A DNA stretch of 64,000 nucleotides from Bacillota bacterium. Its GTDB lineage: Bacteria > Bacillota > UBA4882 > UBA8346. The position numbers and the translations under genes were made by a program. A model generated the notes under the pieces. That model was given only the letters and a program-made list of their open reading frames with translations. It was not told the DNA's origin and ran no database searches. The stretch is taken from the NCBI GenBank assembly GCA_023401925.1, contig JAEXDA010000006.1, positions 1-64,000 of the forward strand. Direction: 5' to 3'. Positions 17,752-26,102 of this stretch are shown one piece after another; position 1 is the first letter of the stretch, and every line of letters begins with the position of its first letter.

Positions 17752-19155
17752 ATGAACAATTTGATTTTTAGCCAGTTGAATCTGTCGAAGGAAGTGCTTA
17801 AAGCTGTCTCGGAGATGGGCTTTGAAGAAGCGACCCCGATCCAGTCCCAGGCGATTCCACCTATATTTTCCGGAAAGGATGTTACCGGTCAAGCGCAGAC
17901 TGGCACTGGTAAGACCTGTGCCTTCGGGATACCGGTCATCGAAAAAACAGATCCCCGGCTGGGATTTATTCAGGCGCTGATTCTTTGCCCGACCCGGGAA
18001 CTGGCCATCCAAACCGCCGAAGAACTTAAAAATGTAGCCAAATATAAAAAGGGAATACAAATTTTGTCGATTTACGGTGGCCAACCTATTGACCGTCAAC
18101 TGAGGGCTCTTCAGAGGAACCCGCAGATTATTATCGGAACCCCGGGGCGGGTAATGGACCATTTGCGGCGCAAGACGCTGAAATTATCCAATTTAAAAAT
18201 GATCGTGCTTGATGAAGCCGATGAGATGTTGAATATGGGTTTTCGCGAAGACATCGATATTATTTTGGAACAAATTCCGGCTGGCCGGCAGACTATTTTT
18301 TTCTCTGCCACCATGCCCAAGGCGATTTTTGAGCTGACCGCCAAGTATCAAAAGGATCCGGTATTCATCCAACCGGCCCATAAAGAGCTCACGGTGCCCA
18401 GGATTGAACAGTATTATCTGGAGGTTAGGGACTACGCGAAAATGGATGTGCTGACTCGGCTTATCGACGCCAAACAGATAAAATTATCTTTAGTGTTTTG
18501 CAACACCAAGAAACGGGTTGATGAAATCGCTTTAAAACTTCAGTCCCTGGGTTATCTGGCCGAAGCACTTCATGGCGATATGCGGCAAGCCCAGCGGGAT
18601 CAGGTGATGTCCAAGTTCCGGGAAGGGACCATTGAGGTGTTAATCGCCACGGATGTGGCTGCCCGGGGCATTGATGTCGATAATATCGAAGCAGTTTTTA
18701 ATTATGACCTGCCCAGCGATGAAGAATATTATGTGCACCGGATCGGCAGAACCGGCAGGGCTGGTAAAACTGGTAAGTCCTATACCTTTGTATTTGGACG
18801 GGAATTATCCAAACTGAAGGGGCTTGAGCGCTATATTAACTCCAAGATCATGTTCCTAAAACCGCCTACCATGCTTGATATTGAAGAAAACCGGCTCAAT
18901 AAAATTTATGACGGCATCAAAACCGCGATTACCGAAGGCCGACTGACCAAGCATACCGGCCAAATTGAAAAATGGATCGAGGAGGCTGCATTCCCCAATG
19001 AACAGGGAAACTGCCTTACGACCCTTGACATTGCAGCCGCTCTTTTAAAATTAGCGATCGACCCCGGCACCATCCTTGGAAGCAAGGATTCTACAGGCAA
19101 CCGGAAAGCTCCGGTATCCGATTTTACAGGATTAAGAAAATCGAAAGCGTCTTAA
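17752..19155 (+). CDS. DEAD-box ATP-dependent RNA helicase
   Basis: A protein of 467 residues with every helicase motif: the Q motif region ATPIQSQAI, Walker A AQTGTGKT, PTRELAIQ, TPGRVMDHL, DEAD in VLDEADEML, SATMP, then the second RecA domain with CNTKKRVDE, ATDVAARGIDVD and HRIGRTGR. A C-terminal extension of about 110 residues resembles the DbpA/DeaD linker region but lacks a clear RNA-binding domain. Such helicases unwind structured RNA in ribosome assembly and mRNA decay, especially in the cold. ATG 17752 sits 10 bases after GAGGAGG; the frame is open upstream, but with no better start. Confidence 0.93.
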   Translation: MNNLIFSQLNLSKEVLKAVSEMGFEEATPIQSQAIPPIFSGKDVTGQAQTGTGKTCAFGIPVIEKTDPRLGFIQALILCPTRELAIQTAEELKNVAKYKKGIQILSIYGGQPIDRQLRALQRNPQIIIGTPGRVMDHLRRKTLKLSNLKMIVLDEADEMLNMGFREDIDIILEQIPAGRQTIFFSATMPKAIFELTAKYQKDPVFIQPAHKELTVPRIEQYYLEVRDYAKMDVLTRLIDAKQIKLSLVFCNTKKRVDEIALKLQSLGYLAEALHGDMRQAQRDQVMSKFREGTIEVLIATDVAARGIDVDNIEAVFNYDLPSDEEYYVHRIGRTGRAGKTGKSYTFVFGRELSKLKGLERYINSKIMFLKPPTMLDIEENRLNKIYDGIKTAITEGRLTKHTGQIEKWIEEAAFPNEQGNCLTTLDIAAALLKLAIDPGTILGSKDSTGNRKAPVSDFTGLRKSKAS

Positions 19156-19483
19156 AATTGCCGGGATATCGATCCGGTTAACTTCAATCAGCTTAAACGC
19201 CAGTAGATTGGGGTACGGATTCGAAAATTGGACAGTTCCTTAAATAGGGTATTAAACAAGGGCGAACTATATTCTAGTTATTTATAAAGTGACTTTCTTT
19301 TCACGGACGTGGATAAGTTAGGTACGGTTCGCCTTTACCATATTAAGACCTCAGTTTTGATGCAATGAAACCCTCTTGATTTCAGCAGATTTAAAGTTCC
19401 TAGAAATACCGGTAGAACCGGAAAATTGCTATTAGGGTAAAATAGAATTGGGTATCTTTTGGGAACCATGTACATGTAATTGA
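19156..19483. other. intergenic region after the helicase
   Basis: About 330 bases with no supportable gene, ending in the second copy of the tRNA-containing repeat. Confidence 0.4.
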
Positions 19484-19740
19484 ACAACTTTATTTTGCCG
19501 TTCTGTATTCCCGATTTTTATCGATTTGATTCGATTAGAAAAAATTAACATATCGGTTTTAACAGGGATTTTTCGACGGTTTCGACTAGAAAATATCGTG
19601 CGGCCATAGGTTCAAATCCTGTCGCTCCGACCATTAAAAAGTATTGAAATGACGGCCTTTTTGGCCGCCATTTTTCTTTTTTGGTATCCTTTTTGCAAAA
19701 CTGCGTCATTATTGGGTTTATGAGAAATATACCCACGGGG
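19484..19740 (+). repeat. tRNA-Pro-3'-end repeat, copy B
   Basis: It contains the last third of a tRNA gene at 19607-19633 (T-arm AGGTTCAAATCCT plus acceptor end CGCTCCGACCA). A terminator-like hairpin GACGGCC-TTTTT-GGCCGCC with a T run follows. The left 110 bases match copies A, C and E, and the right 60 bases match copies A and F. No 5' half of a tRNA precedes it, so it is not a working tRNA gene. Confidence 0.82.
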
Positions 19741-19752
19741 TATTTAATCAGG

Positions 19753-20619
19753 CTATCTATACTCTATATAATCTAAAAATCGCTTGACTGCAAGTGACAT
19801 ACTCTTCTTATCCCGCAATGCCAATCCAATTTTTCGGTAAGCCGGTACTTCCAACTCCTTTGCCACAATGCGATACGGAATGCGCCGTAAAATAAGCTGC
19901 GGCAATATACTAATGCCCAAACCGCTTTCCACCATAGACATGATGGCATAGTCGTCCCATGTTGTAAAATGAATTTTGGGAGAGAGGTTGCACCGTTCGA
20001 ATATCTCTGAAACCTCTGCTTTTGCCCCCTTTTCCAACAGCATAAAAGGGTAATCACATAATGCTTTGATTGGGAAATATGCGCAATCAGCAAGAGGGTG
20101 AGTTTCCGGCAAAACCACCAGCAGCTTATCCTGTTCCAAAAAAATTGTTTCAAACTCCGGGAGGGTGGGAAGTCGAAGAAAGCCGCAATCCACGCGCCCC
20201 TCTAAAATCCAGCTTTCTATTTCCGTGTAGTCGCCCAACAAAAGCTCATAATCAATATTAGGGTAGTCCTTTTGAAACTCCTTGATGATATTCGGAAGCC
20301 AATGCGTTGCTACGCTGGAAAAGGTACCGATTCGAATCAGCCCCGATTGCAAGCCGTTCAGTTCGTCTACCTGCGCCTGCAATTTATGATATTCGTTACA
20401 TACGCTTTGAGCCAACGGCAGCAGCTTTAATCCGTCGGAAGTAAGGCGCACACCGGAGCGTCCACGCTCAAGAAGAGACACGCGCCATTCCTTTTCCAAA
20501 TCGTTAATCATACGGCTGATGCCGGATTGGGAATAGTTCAATACTTCTGCCGCCTTTGTAAAGCTGCCATATTCGACGGTTTTGGCAAAAGCCATATATT
20601 TTTGGATGTTCATATCCAT
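19753..20619 (-). CDS. LysR family transcriptional regulator
   Basis: A protein of 288 residues: N-terminal winged helix-turn-helix (about 1-60, SFTKAAEVLNYSQSGISRMINDLE) and a C-terminal periplasmic-binding-protein-like effector domain (90-288, starting LIRIGTFSSVATHWLPNII). LysR regulators typically activate a divergent gene when a small molecule binds. The EamA transporter gene starts 149 bases away on the other strand and is the obvious target. Length and domain order are normal. Confidence 0.92.
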   Translation of the reverse strand: MDMNIQKYMAFAKTVEYGSFTKAAEVLNYSQSGISRMINDLEKEWRVSLLERGRSGVRLTSDGLKLLPLAQSVCNEYHKLQAQVDELNGLQSGLIRIGTFSSVATHWLPNIIKEFQKDYPNIDYELLLGDYTEIESWILEGRVDCGFLRLPTLPEFETIFLEQDKLLVVLPETHPLADCAYFPIKALCDYPFMLLEKGAKAEVSEIFERCNLSPKIHFTTWDDYAIMSMVESGLGISILPQLILRRIPYRIVAKELEVPAYRKIGLALRDKKSMSLAVKRFLDYIEYR

Positions 20620-20768
20620 ATCACGTTCGCCTCTTTGTTATCCGGTTTCGTCATATTAATTATGATAAACATTCGCTTTTGTTATCCAAAAGTCTATGAT
20701 ACCCTATATATGTTGTCAAATCAAGTGAAACTACATCGGTTTCTATCTGTAGAAAGCAGGAACATATT

Positions 20769-21650
20769 ATGAAGGAAAAACTATATTTTCTGCTGTCGAT
20801 GATCATTTTCGGCGCAGTTGGAGTATTTGCAAAATATATTAACATGCCTTCCAGTAAGATAGCGTTATTCTTGAGTTTGATCGGAGTCATATTTTTGCTG
20901 AGCGTTTTCATATGCAGGAAGCAGAAGGTGTCGTGGGGCATTGTGAAGAAAAATGCCGCCGCTCTGTTGATAGCAGGCATTGCGTTAAGCGGAAACTGGA
21001 TTTTTCTGTTTCAGGCTTACAAGGAAACAACAATTGCCAATGCCGCACTGAGCTATTACTTTGCGCCGATTCTGGTTATTATGCTCTCACCTTTGGTCTT
21101 GAAAGAAAAGCTGTCGCTTAAAAAGGCGATATGTATCGGTGTTGCTTTGTTGGGGTTATTCCTTATATTGCAAAATAGCACGCTGGAATCAACCGGGAAT
21201 CATTTGCTTGGCATCGGCTGTGGACTGATTGCGGCGAGTTTCTATGCCATTTTGACACTAACCAATAAGTTTATTCGGGGGCTGGATAAGCTGACAAATA
21301 CGCTTCTGCAACTTGGTTTGTCGGTTATGTTGTTGTTCCCGTTTGTATTGTTCACGAATGGCTTCGCTTTTTCTTCTCTCACGATTAAAGCGGTCCTATT
21401 GATGTTTCTGCTGGGTGTCTTTCACGGAGGAGTTGGATTTTATCTGTTTTTTGCCGGAATGAAAGGACTAAAGACCCAAAGTATCGCCGTGTTAAGCTAT
21501 GTCGACCCTCTTACATCGCTATTGATTTCAGCTTTGGTAGTAAGGGAGAAAATGACCTTGCTACAGCTTATTGGAGCCGCCTTGTTGCTAGGTTCCATTT
21601 GGATAGGTGAAACTGGCGCATTAAAGATAAAGAAGAACGTTTCATCATAA
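20769..21650 (+). CDS. EamA/DMT family transporter
   Basis: A protein of 293 residues with ten predicted membrane helices arranged as two EamA repeats (1-135 and about 147-285), as in drug/metabolite exporters of the RhaT/YdcZ type. It probably exports an amino acid or a toxic metabolite; the substrate cannot be read from the sequence. AGCAGGA lies 8 bases before the ATG. It is divergent from the LysR gene that probably controls it, and its 3' end is built into a terminator hairpin. Confidence 0.9.
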   Translation: MKEKLYFLLSMIIFGAVGVFAKYINMPSSKIALFLSLIGVIFLLSVFICRKQKVSWGIVKKNAAALLIAGIALSGNWIFLFQAYKETTIANAALSYYFAPILVIMLSPLVLKEKLSLKKAICIGVALLGLFLILQNSTLESTGNHLLGIGCGLIAASFYAILTLTNKFIRGLDKLTNTLLQLGLSVMLLFPFVLFTNGFAFSSLTIKAVLLMFLLGVFHGGVGFYLFFAGMKGLKTQSIAVLSYVDPLTSLLISALVVREKMTLLQLIGAALLLGSIWIGETGALKIKKNVSS

Positions 21651-21668
21651 GGAAACGTTCTTCTTCAA
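21630..21668 (+). terminator. terminator overlapping the EamA gene end
   Basis: GAAGAACGTTTC pairs with GAAACGTTCTTC around an 8-base loop that contains the stop codon, and CTTCAATATAT follows. The T tail is weak, but the stem is perfect. Confidence 0.7.
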
Positions 21669-21789
21669 TATATCCGCTTTTTAATCAACGAGAGCGCGAT
21701 ACGCTAAAAACATAAATTTTTCAAGCGAGAGGAAAATGAACAATGTTTTTTGTAAGTGATATTATACAACAGCACCGTCCGGGTTTAAG

Positions 21790-22049
21790 ACGGTACTACA
21801 AGAAAAAACATACCGTGCGTTACAAGACCTGTATATTCCATTTGAACGTGTCGATACAGATGAAGCGATTACCATGGAGGACTGCGTTCAGATTGATAAA
21901 AAGCTGGCTATGAAGATGGTAAAGACCTTGTTTCTTTGCAATCGACAGCAAACGGCTTCACTACGGCAGGCGATAGGCCTTTTAAGTCAAAGGAGTTCAG
22001 CAATGCGTTAGGAGTGGCCCGTGTATCCTTCGTCCGCAGGCGCGGATAA
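21790..22049 (+). pseudogene. YbaK/ProX (prolyl-tRNA editing) family remnant
   Basis: One frame reads TVLQEKTYRALQDLYIPFERVDTDEAIT and DKKLAMKMVKTLFLCNRQQT, typical of the N-terminal half of aminoacyl-tRNA deacylases. It then shifts to a frame with RPFKSKEFSNALGVARVSF before a stop at 22049. The start codon region and the C-terminal third are missing. Intact relatives remove alanine or cysteine wrongly attached to tRNA-Pro. Confidence 0.72.
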
Positions 22050-22071
22050 TTTCTGACGGCCTACCCGATTC

Positions 22072-22362
22072 TCATTCCACTTTTTTATAGGCATTGATTT
22101 CTACCGGCTTTTCGCAAAGCTCCCTAAGCTGTGGGAATATTTGAGTGAAATGCTTGGCTGCCATATGCTTGTCGAGTGCGTCCTGGTTTTCCCATTCCTC
22201 GATGAAGGTCAGTGTCGTGGGATCTTTTGAATCCTGAAACAGGCCGTAACTTATGCATCCCGCGTCTGATCTGTTAGTCTCCTCTACTAGCGTCTTTGCG
22301 ATAGAGATGAAACTATCGATTTTGTCCTGCTTAACAGTCTGCTTTGCAACGATTTTGATCAT
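22072..22362 (-). CDS. antibiotic biosynthesis monooxygenase (ABM/YgiN-like) protein
   Basis: A protein of 96 residues with the ferredoxin-like ABM fold signature (IVAKQTVKQDKIDSFISIAKTLVEETN, TFIEEWENQDALDKHMAAKHF). YgiN-type members oxidise quinols or small aromatic compounds without a cofactor. It is the last gene of a run on this strand with an old yellow enzyme and a nitroreductase, so it probably belongs to the same redox-stress response under HxlR control. Confidence 0.88.
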   Translation of the reverse strand: MIKIVAKQTVKQDKIDSFISIAKTLVEETNRSDAGCISYGLFQDSKDPTTLTFIEEWENQDALDKHMAAKHFTQIFPQLRELCEKPVEINAYKKVE

Positions 22363-22511
22363 ATCAACGGCTCCTTTATATTTTAATATTTCTCATAATG
22401 GACTTTCTCAGCCCTGTACCGAATGCTTCGCCGGTTAAAGAGTTCTTCCAAATGCTGCGGTCATCTGGTAAGCCGAATTGTATTCGTCCAGCGCGGTCGC
22501 TGAGGAAAGAT

Positions 22512-23501
22512 TTATCCTTGCCCGGAAAAAGTCTTCCCCGCGGGGCACTTGGTATGGTCGGTGAACCAGCAGCAGTTTTTACAGCTGCGGCACGGGTTGA
22601 CTGGCTCACCGCTCAATACATGATTGGCAAACTGGGGATCGGCCAGCATGCCTTTGCCGATGCCAGCAAATTCCACATAGTTGTTCTCGATTAAATAACG
22701 GGCTTGTTCTTCCGTCCGTATCTCATTGACGGCGATCACCGGTATATGCACTTCTTTTCTAACCCTGCAGCCACTATATGTCATAGGACTGCAAGAGAAC
22801 CCCGCCGGAACCGGTTGTGTGGGCGGCTTCATTCCGAAGGATATATTGAGAAGATCGATGCCGGCTTTTTCAAAGAGCTTTGCAGCCGCGATGCCGTCGC
22901 TGCTTTCAGGCTGATATTCACCCATGCGTACACCCAGGATGAACTTTTCGTGCGTGTTCTCCCGGATTTTCGGCAGGATCTCCGTGAGGATTCCCGCACG
23001 GTGTTCCACGTCTCCTTTATATGCGTCGGTGCGCCGGTTATAGGAAGCGTCAAGAAATTTGCACAGGGTAAAGCCGTGCGCAAAATGGAATTCGGCGCCG
23101 TCGAAACCAAGCTTACAGGCGGTGACGGCCGCCTGCGTCATATCCTCCTGCATTGTGTGGATATCCGAAAGCGTCAGCTCATTGATATCCATATCCCCGC
23201 AGGCGAGCTGCATCATGACGACCACTCCCCAGGAATGGCAGCCATCCGCAATTTGCCGCAATACACGGGTATTCTCCTTCGACCACTTTTCCGCGGAAGC
23301 TGCGGCCCCGAAAACGGCGGTGGCCTGAATGAAGATCAGCCCCGCTCCGCCATTGGCCCGCGCCGTATAATGCGCTAAATGCTGGCTACCGTAAAAGGCG
23401 CCGTTGTCTCCATGAAACGAAAAGGTATACATCGGTTCCATGACGATTCTGTTTTTAATCGTATTGCCCCGGATCGTAATGGGGTCCCGCAACTTTGTCA
23501 T
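22512..23501 (-). CDS. NADH:flavin oxidoreductase / old yellow enzyme family protein
   Basis: A protein of 329 residues forming an FMN-binding TIM barrel of the old yellow enzyme family (start TIRGNTIKNRIVMEPMY, then GGAGLIFIQATAV, GFDGAEFHFAHGFTLCKFLD, and AGIGKGMLADP near the phosphate site). The C-terminus carries PCRSCKNCC followed by KCPAG, resembling the cysteine cluster that holds an iron-sulfur centre in the 2,4-dienoyl-CoA reductase subgroup, but no second flavin/NAD domain follows. It likely reduces activated alkenes. It is followed closely upstream by the nitroreductase gene. Confidence 0.88.
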   Translation of the reverse strand: MTKLRDPITIRGNTIKNRIVMEPMYTFSFHGDNGAFYGSQHLAHYTARANGGAGLIFIQATAVFGAAASAEKWSKENTRVLRQIADGCHSWGVVVMMQLACGDMDINELTLSDIHTMQEDMTQAAVTACKLGFDGAEFHFAHGFTLCKFLDASYNRRTDAYKGDVEHRAGILTEILPKIRENTHEKFILGVRMGEYQPESSDGIAAAKLFEKAGIDLLNISFGMKPPTQPVPAGFSCSPMTYSGCRVRKEVHIPVIAVNEIRTEEQARYLIENNYVEFAGIGKGMLADPQFANHVLSGEPVNPCRSCKNCCWFTDHTKCPAGKTFSGQG

Positions 23502-23518
23502 ATGTACCCCTCCTGTCG

Positions 23519-24040
23519 TCAGAAATGATTATAGAACACGGTTTCCCCGATTGGCTTCCTATGATCATGCATCTGCTCATTGGGCGCCGCATCCTTTGCC
23601 GGATAGCCCATGGGCAGCAGAGTGACCGGTATAATTTGTTCCGGTATGGAAAATTCTTTTTTGATCGCGGCAGGGTCAAAATGCGCCACCCAGGTGCTCC
23701 CAAGTCCAAGCTCGGCGATCTCAAGCAACATATGTGTTGCAACGATGCAGGCGTCGGCGTCGCCTGCATCGTAGTTGTCATAATCGCGCTTGGTGCTTGA
23801 GGAGCTGTCAAAGCAGACGAGCAGTGCCAACGGGGCATTAAAATGACAAGGTGTGCACTTCTTCAATTTTTCCAGGGATTCGGCGCTTTCAATCACCAGG
23901 ATACGCTGCGACTGAAAGTTCGCGGCGGTCGGAGCGAGCCGGCCGGCCTCAAGCACAAGGTCAAGTTTTTCTTTTTCCACCGGTTGGCCGCTGAATTTGC
24001 GCACGGAATACCGCTCTTGTGCGAGGTTGATGAATTGCAT
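23519..24040 (-). CDS. nitroreductase family protein
   Basis: A protein of 173 residues with the nitroreductase fold: RYSVRKFSGQPVEKEKLDLVLEAGRLAPTAANFQSQRI at the N-terminus forms the FMN phosphate site, and the C-terminal half includes LGSTWVAHFD and LLPMGYP. It probably reduces nitro groups or quinones with NAD(P)H. The start at 24040 is preferred because MQFINLAQERYSVR is the usual family start; an upstream ATG at 24076 lacks a ribosome binding site at the right distance. It is first in the operon and divergent from the hxlR-type gene. Confidence 0.88.
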   Translation of the reverse strand: MQFINLAQERYSVRKFSGQPVEKEKLDLVLEAGRLAPTAANFQSQRILVIESAESLEKLKKCTPCHFNAPLALLVCFDSSSSTKRDYDNYDAGDADACIVATHMLLEIAELGLGSTWVAHFDPAAIKKEFSIPEQIIPVTLLPMGYPAKDAAPNEQMHDHRKPIGETVFYNHF

Positions 24041-24105
24041 ACAAACGCCCCCATTCTGTGATACAGTCGGCATCATTTAACCTTTACAAATTTTGCATAA
24101 CTGTT

Positions 24106-24118
24106 TATACTTAGTATA
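24106..24118. promoter_or_regulatory. candidate HxlR operator
   Basis: TATACTTAGTATA is a perfect 13-base palindrome midway between the divergent nitroreductase and HxlR genes. HxlR-type regulators bind such short palindromes near the -10 region. The role is inferred. Confidence 0.5.
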
Positions 24119-24177
24119 TTAATCAGGGAACAAACATACAAGTACGCACATTTTTGTGCCTTAAATCAGGAGAGATC

Positions 24178-24555
24178 ATGCCAAACGAATGTAAAAAGGC
24201 GAAAACAATCCATGCAAAAAAGTGTGCGGTGACACATGCGCTGGAGATCATTGGCGGAAAATGGCGACTGCCGATCATCTGGGAGCTTTCCGCGCAGGAG
24301 AGTATGCGATATAACGAGCTCAAGCGGCATTTGGACGGCATCACCAATATCATGTTGACAAGGGCGCTGCATGGGCTTGAGGAGAACGGCCTGGTAAAGC
24401 GCATGGAGCTGTGCCAAATTCCTCCCCATGTGGAATATTCACTGACCGAGAGCTGTAAACATCTGTTGCCTGCTCTGGAGATCATCAATGAGTGGGGAAA
24501 AGAGAGAATGCTTGACGCTTCCTGTCAGGACGATCCGAATGTTGCCTGCAGGTGA
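24178..24555 (+). CDS. HxlR family transcriptional regulator
   Basis: A protein of 125 residues with the HxlR winged-helix core (HALEIIGGKWRLPIIWELSAQESMRYNELKRHLDGITNIMLTRAL, then ENGLVKRMELCQIPPHVEYSLTE). A cysteine just before the helix-turn-helix (KKCAVTHALEIIGGKW) matches the redox-sensing Cys of YodB/HypR-type members, and five other cysteines are present. These regulators derepress nitroreductase and quinone-detoxifying genes under electrophile stress, matching the divergent operon. ATG 24178 follows AGGAGA by 4-5 bases; an upstream ATG at 24154 is unlikely. Confidence 0.9.
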   Translation: MPNECKKAKTIHAKKCAVTHALEIIGGKWRLPIIWELSAQESMRYNELKRHLDGITNIMLTRALHGLEENGLVKRMELCQIPPHVEYSLTESCKHLLPALEIINEWGKERMLDASCQDDPNVACR

Positions 24556-24570
24556 TCTGAACGACGGGTT

Positions 24571-24684
24571 GTGATTGTCAAAATGCGATTTGAGCAATTA
24601 CATTCAGACGAAGTTCAACCAATTCCGGCCGATAAAAAGGCGGACAAAAATATAGTAGAACAATTCAGGAATATGTTGGATTAA
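24571..24684 (+). pseudogene. remnant of an addiction-module antitoxin gene
   Basis: The short frame reads VIVKMRFEQLHSDEVQPIP, closely matching the C-terminal part of the antitoxin at 27615 (VIAKRRLEQLHSGEVQSIP) at both DNA and protein level. The N-terminal half is absent. It shows that this antitoxin family was once present twice. Confidence 0.6.
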
Positions 24685-24705
24685 TCGAAAGAGGTTTTTC
24701 ATCGA

Positions 24706-24734
24706 TTGATTTCATAGCACGTAAGAATTATAAT
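24706..24734 (+). promoter_or_regulatory. promoter of the Phd/ParE toxin-antitoxin operon
   Basis: TTGATT (24706-24711) and TATAAT (24729-24734) are 17 bases apart, 34 bases before the antitoxin start codon. Confidence 0.6.
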
Positions 24735-24767
24735 ATGGTTAGAATTTTACTATGAGGAGCTGATACC

Positions 24768-25058
24768 ATGCAAATTAAACCGTCGGCAAATATCCGGCAG
24801 AATTATAACGAAATTGCGGCTTTATGCAAGTCCACCGGAGAACCTGTGTATCTTACCAAAAACGGGGAGGGTGATCTGGTGGTCATGGATATAGAGTCGT
24901 TTTCTCGCCGCGAAAAAATGTTGAAGTTAAGGGAAGAATTGTTGGCTGTTGAGGAAGACCGCGTGGCGGGTCGTATAGGATGTACGCCGGAAGAATTGGA
25001 CCAGTACCTGGAGAGTATTATTGACGGGGTGGAGCATGGAAAAGATACTTCAATATAA
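24768..25058 (+). CDS. Phd/YefM family antitoxin
   Basis: A protein of 96 residues with the Phd/YefM N-terminal domain (IKPSANIRQNYNEIAALCKSTGEPVYLTKNGEGDLVVMDIESFSRRE) that dimerises and binds the operon promoter, and an acidic C-terminal tail that would wrap the toxin. GAGGAGC lies 8 bases before the ATG. Its 3' end overlaps the toxin gene by 23 bases, the usual arrangement for coupled expression. Confidence 0.9.
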   Translation: MQIKPSANIRQNYNEIAALCKSTGEPVYLTKNGEGDLVVMDIESFSRREKMLKLREELLAVEEDRVAGRIGCTPEELDQYLESIIDGVEHGKDTSI

Positions 25059-25353
25059 GCTCATTGTCTCTGATCGTTCCCGCAGGATGTTGGCGGGTCA
25101 TGTCCAGTTTATGGCTCAAAAAGGCCCTTCCGCCGCCCGCAAAGTAAAAAATGAATTAATGGACGCTATTCGCTCCCTTCATCAAATGCCGGAGCGTTTT
25201 CCGTTTTTGGAGGCCGAATTTATCCCGCCCAACAAATATCATAAGATGTTCGTCGAAAAGTGGTATCTGATTTTATATCAGATTAAGGATCAAACGGTGT
25301 ATGTTGACTATATCGTTGATTGCAGACAGGATTATGGATGGCTGATAAGCTGA
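25036..25353 (+). CDS. RelE/ParE family toxin
   Basis: A protein of 105 residues with the RelE/ParE fold (LIVSDRSRRMLAGHVQFMAQKGPSAARKVKNELMDAIRSL, LEAEFIPPNKYHKMFVEKWYLILYQIKDQTVYVDYIVDCRQDYGWLI). Partners of Phd/YefM proteins are ribosome-dependent mRNA nucleases or gyrase poisons; this one cannot be assigned further. ATG 25036 has GGGTGGA in front and lies within the antitoxin gene. The pair looks intact. Confidence 0.88.
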   Translation: MEKILQYKLIVSDRSRRMLAGHVQFMAQKGPSAARKVKNELMDAIRSLHQMPERFPFLEAEFIPPNKYHKMFVEKWYLILYQIKDQTVYVDYIVDCRQDYGWLIS

Positions 25354-25564
25354 AATAGAATAAAACAGATGAGTGCTTTGATGTCCGGAATTCCTCGCAG
25401 CTCTCCCTGGCGTTTACTGTAGAAAATCCCCGAGAGGTAAAGCAAATAGAATCTATCCCAATACGCAACATCCTACTTACGTATTAAAAGTACACCATGA
25501 AGAAGAAGTTCGGGAAAAAAAGCGTCGGAGACAAGATGAAAGTAACCCAAAGGAGGCGCGGAAA

Positions 25565-25747
25565 ATGGTATCCAATTTATCGGAGACATTGAAAAAGGCA
25601 TATGATGATGCGGTGATTGCGGGAAAGATTGAGGTAGCTCAAAATATGCTTGCGAAGGATATGGATGAAAAATTGATATCGGAAGTAAGCGGACTTCCGA
25701 TGGAACAAATTAATACCTTAAAGAAAAATATTGGAAAGCTTCATTAA
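25565..25747 (+). CDS. stand-alone C-terminal segment of an Rpn-family (PD-(D/E)XK) protein
   Basis: A protein of 60 residues with AGGAGG 8-9 bases before its ATG and a terminator directly behind it. The sequence (AGKIEVAQNMLAKDMDEKLISEVSGLPMEQINTLKK) matches only the C-terminal tail of Rpn/transposase_31 proteins, which is also made alone as a small protein (RpnS) from an internal start in some bacteria. The nuclease domain is missing here. It may be a leftover of a deleted gene, or a kept small inhibitor-like protein. Confidence 0.6.
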   Translation: MVSNLSETLKKAYDDAVIAGKIEVAQNMLAKDMDEKLISEVSGLPMEQINTLKKNIGKLH

Positions 25748-25756
25748 GAAAGCAAA

Positions 25757-25792
25757 AAAGCCCTAACTTTGTAAGGAATGGTTAGGGCTTTG
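25757..25792 (+). terminator. rho-independent terminator
   Basis: AAAGCCCTAAC pairs exactly with GTTAGGGCTTT around a 13-base loop, 10 bases after the Rpn-tail gene. Confidence 0.8.
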
Positions 25793-25793
25793 A

Positions 25794-25990
25794 TCAAATT
25801 TATTTTGCCGTTCAATTGCCGTTCTAGACTCTCGATTTTTTTCGATTTAATTCGATTAGAAATATTTAACAAATGAGATTTAACAGGACTTTTTCAATAA
25901 ATTCGACTAGAAAATATTAGAAAATATCGTACGGACACAGGTTCAAATCCTGTCGCCTCGACCATTAAAAAAAGTTAATCCTGATAAGCT
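25794..25990 (+). repeat. tRNA-Pro-3'-end repeat, copy C, next to an integrase remnant
   Basis: The best-preserved left part (TTTTGCCGTTCAATTGCCGTTCTAG, here broken for length, then CGATTTAATTCGATTAGAAA) leads into a T-arm and acceptor end at 25937-25964 (ACAGGTTCAAATCCTGT, CGCCTCGACCA). The 3' end of a tyrosine recombinase pseudogene lies about 110 bases further, as expected for an attachment site. Confidence 0.8.
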
Positions 25991-26102
25991 TCTTAGCCTT
26001 TCAGGATTTTTTGTTTGCGCATCTCTTTGCGTATCCATGGCAGGAAAATCCAATAAAATCAAGGAATAATATTTGCTAATTAGTATCATTACTGAATTTA
26101 CA

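Noticed and set aside
19607..19633. possible tRNA gene at the repeat copies
   Set aside because: Only the T-arm and acceptor 3' strand are present; the D-arm and anticodon arm are missing in all five copies, so none is a complete tRNA.
22704..23378. 224-residue open frame on the plus strand
   Set aside because: It is antisense to the old yellow enzyme gene, whose motifs are clear; the plus-strand product resembles nothing.
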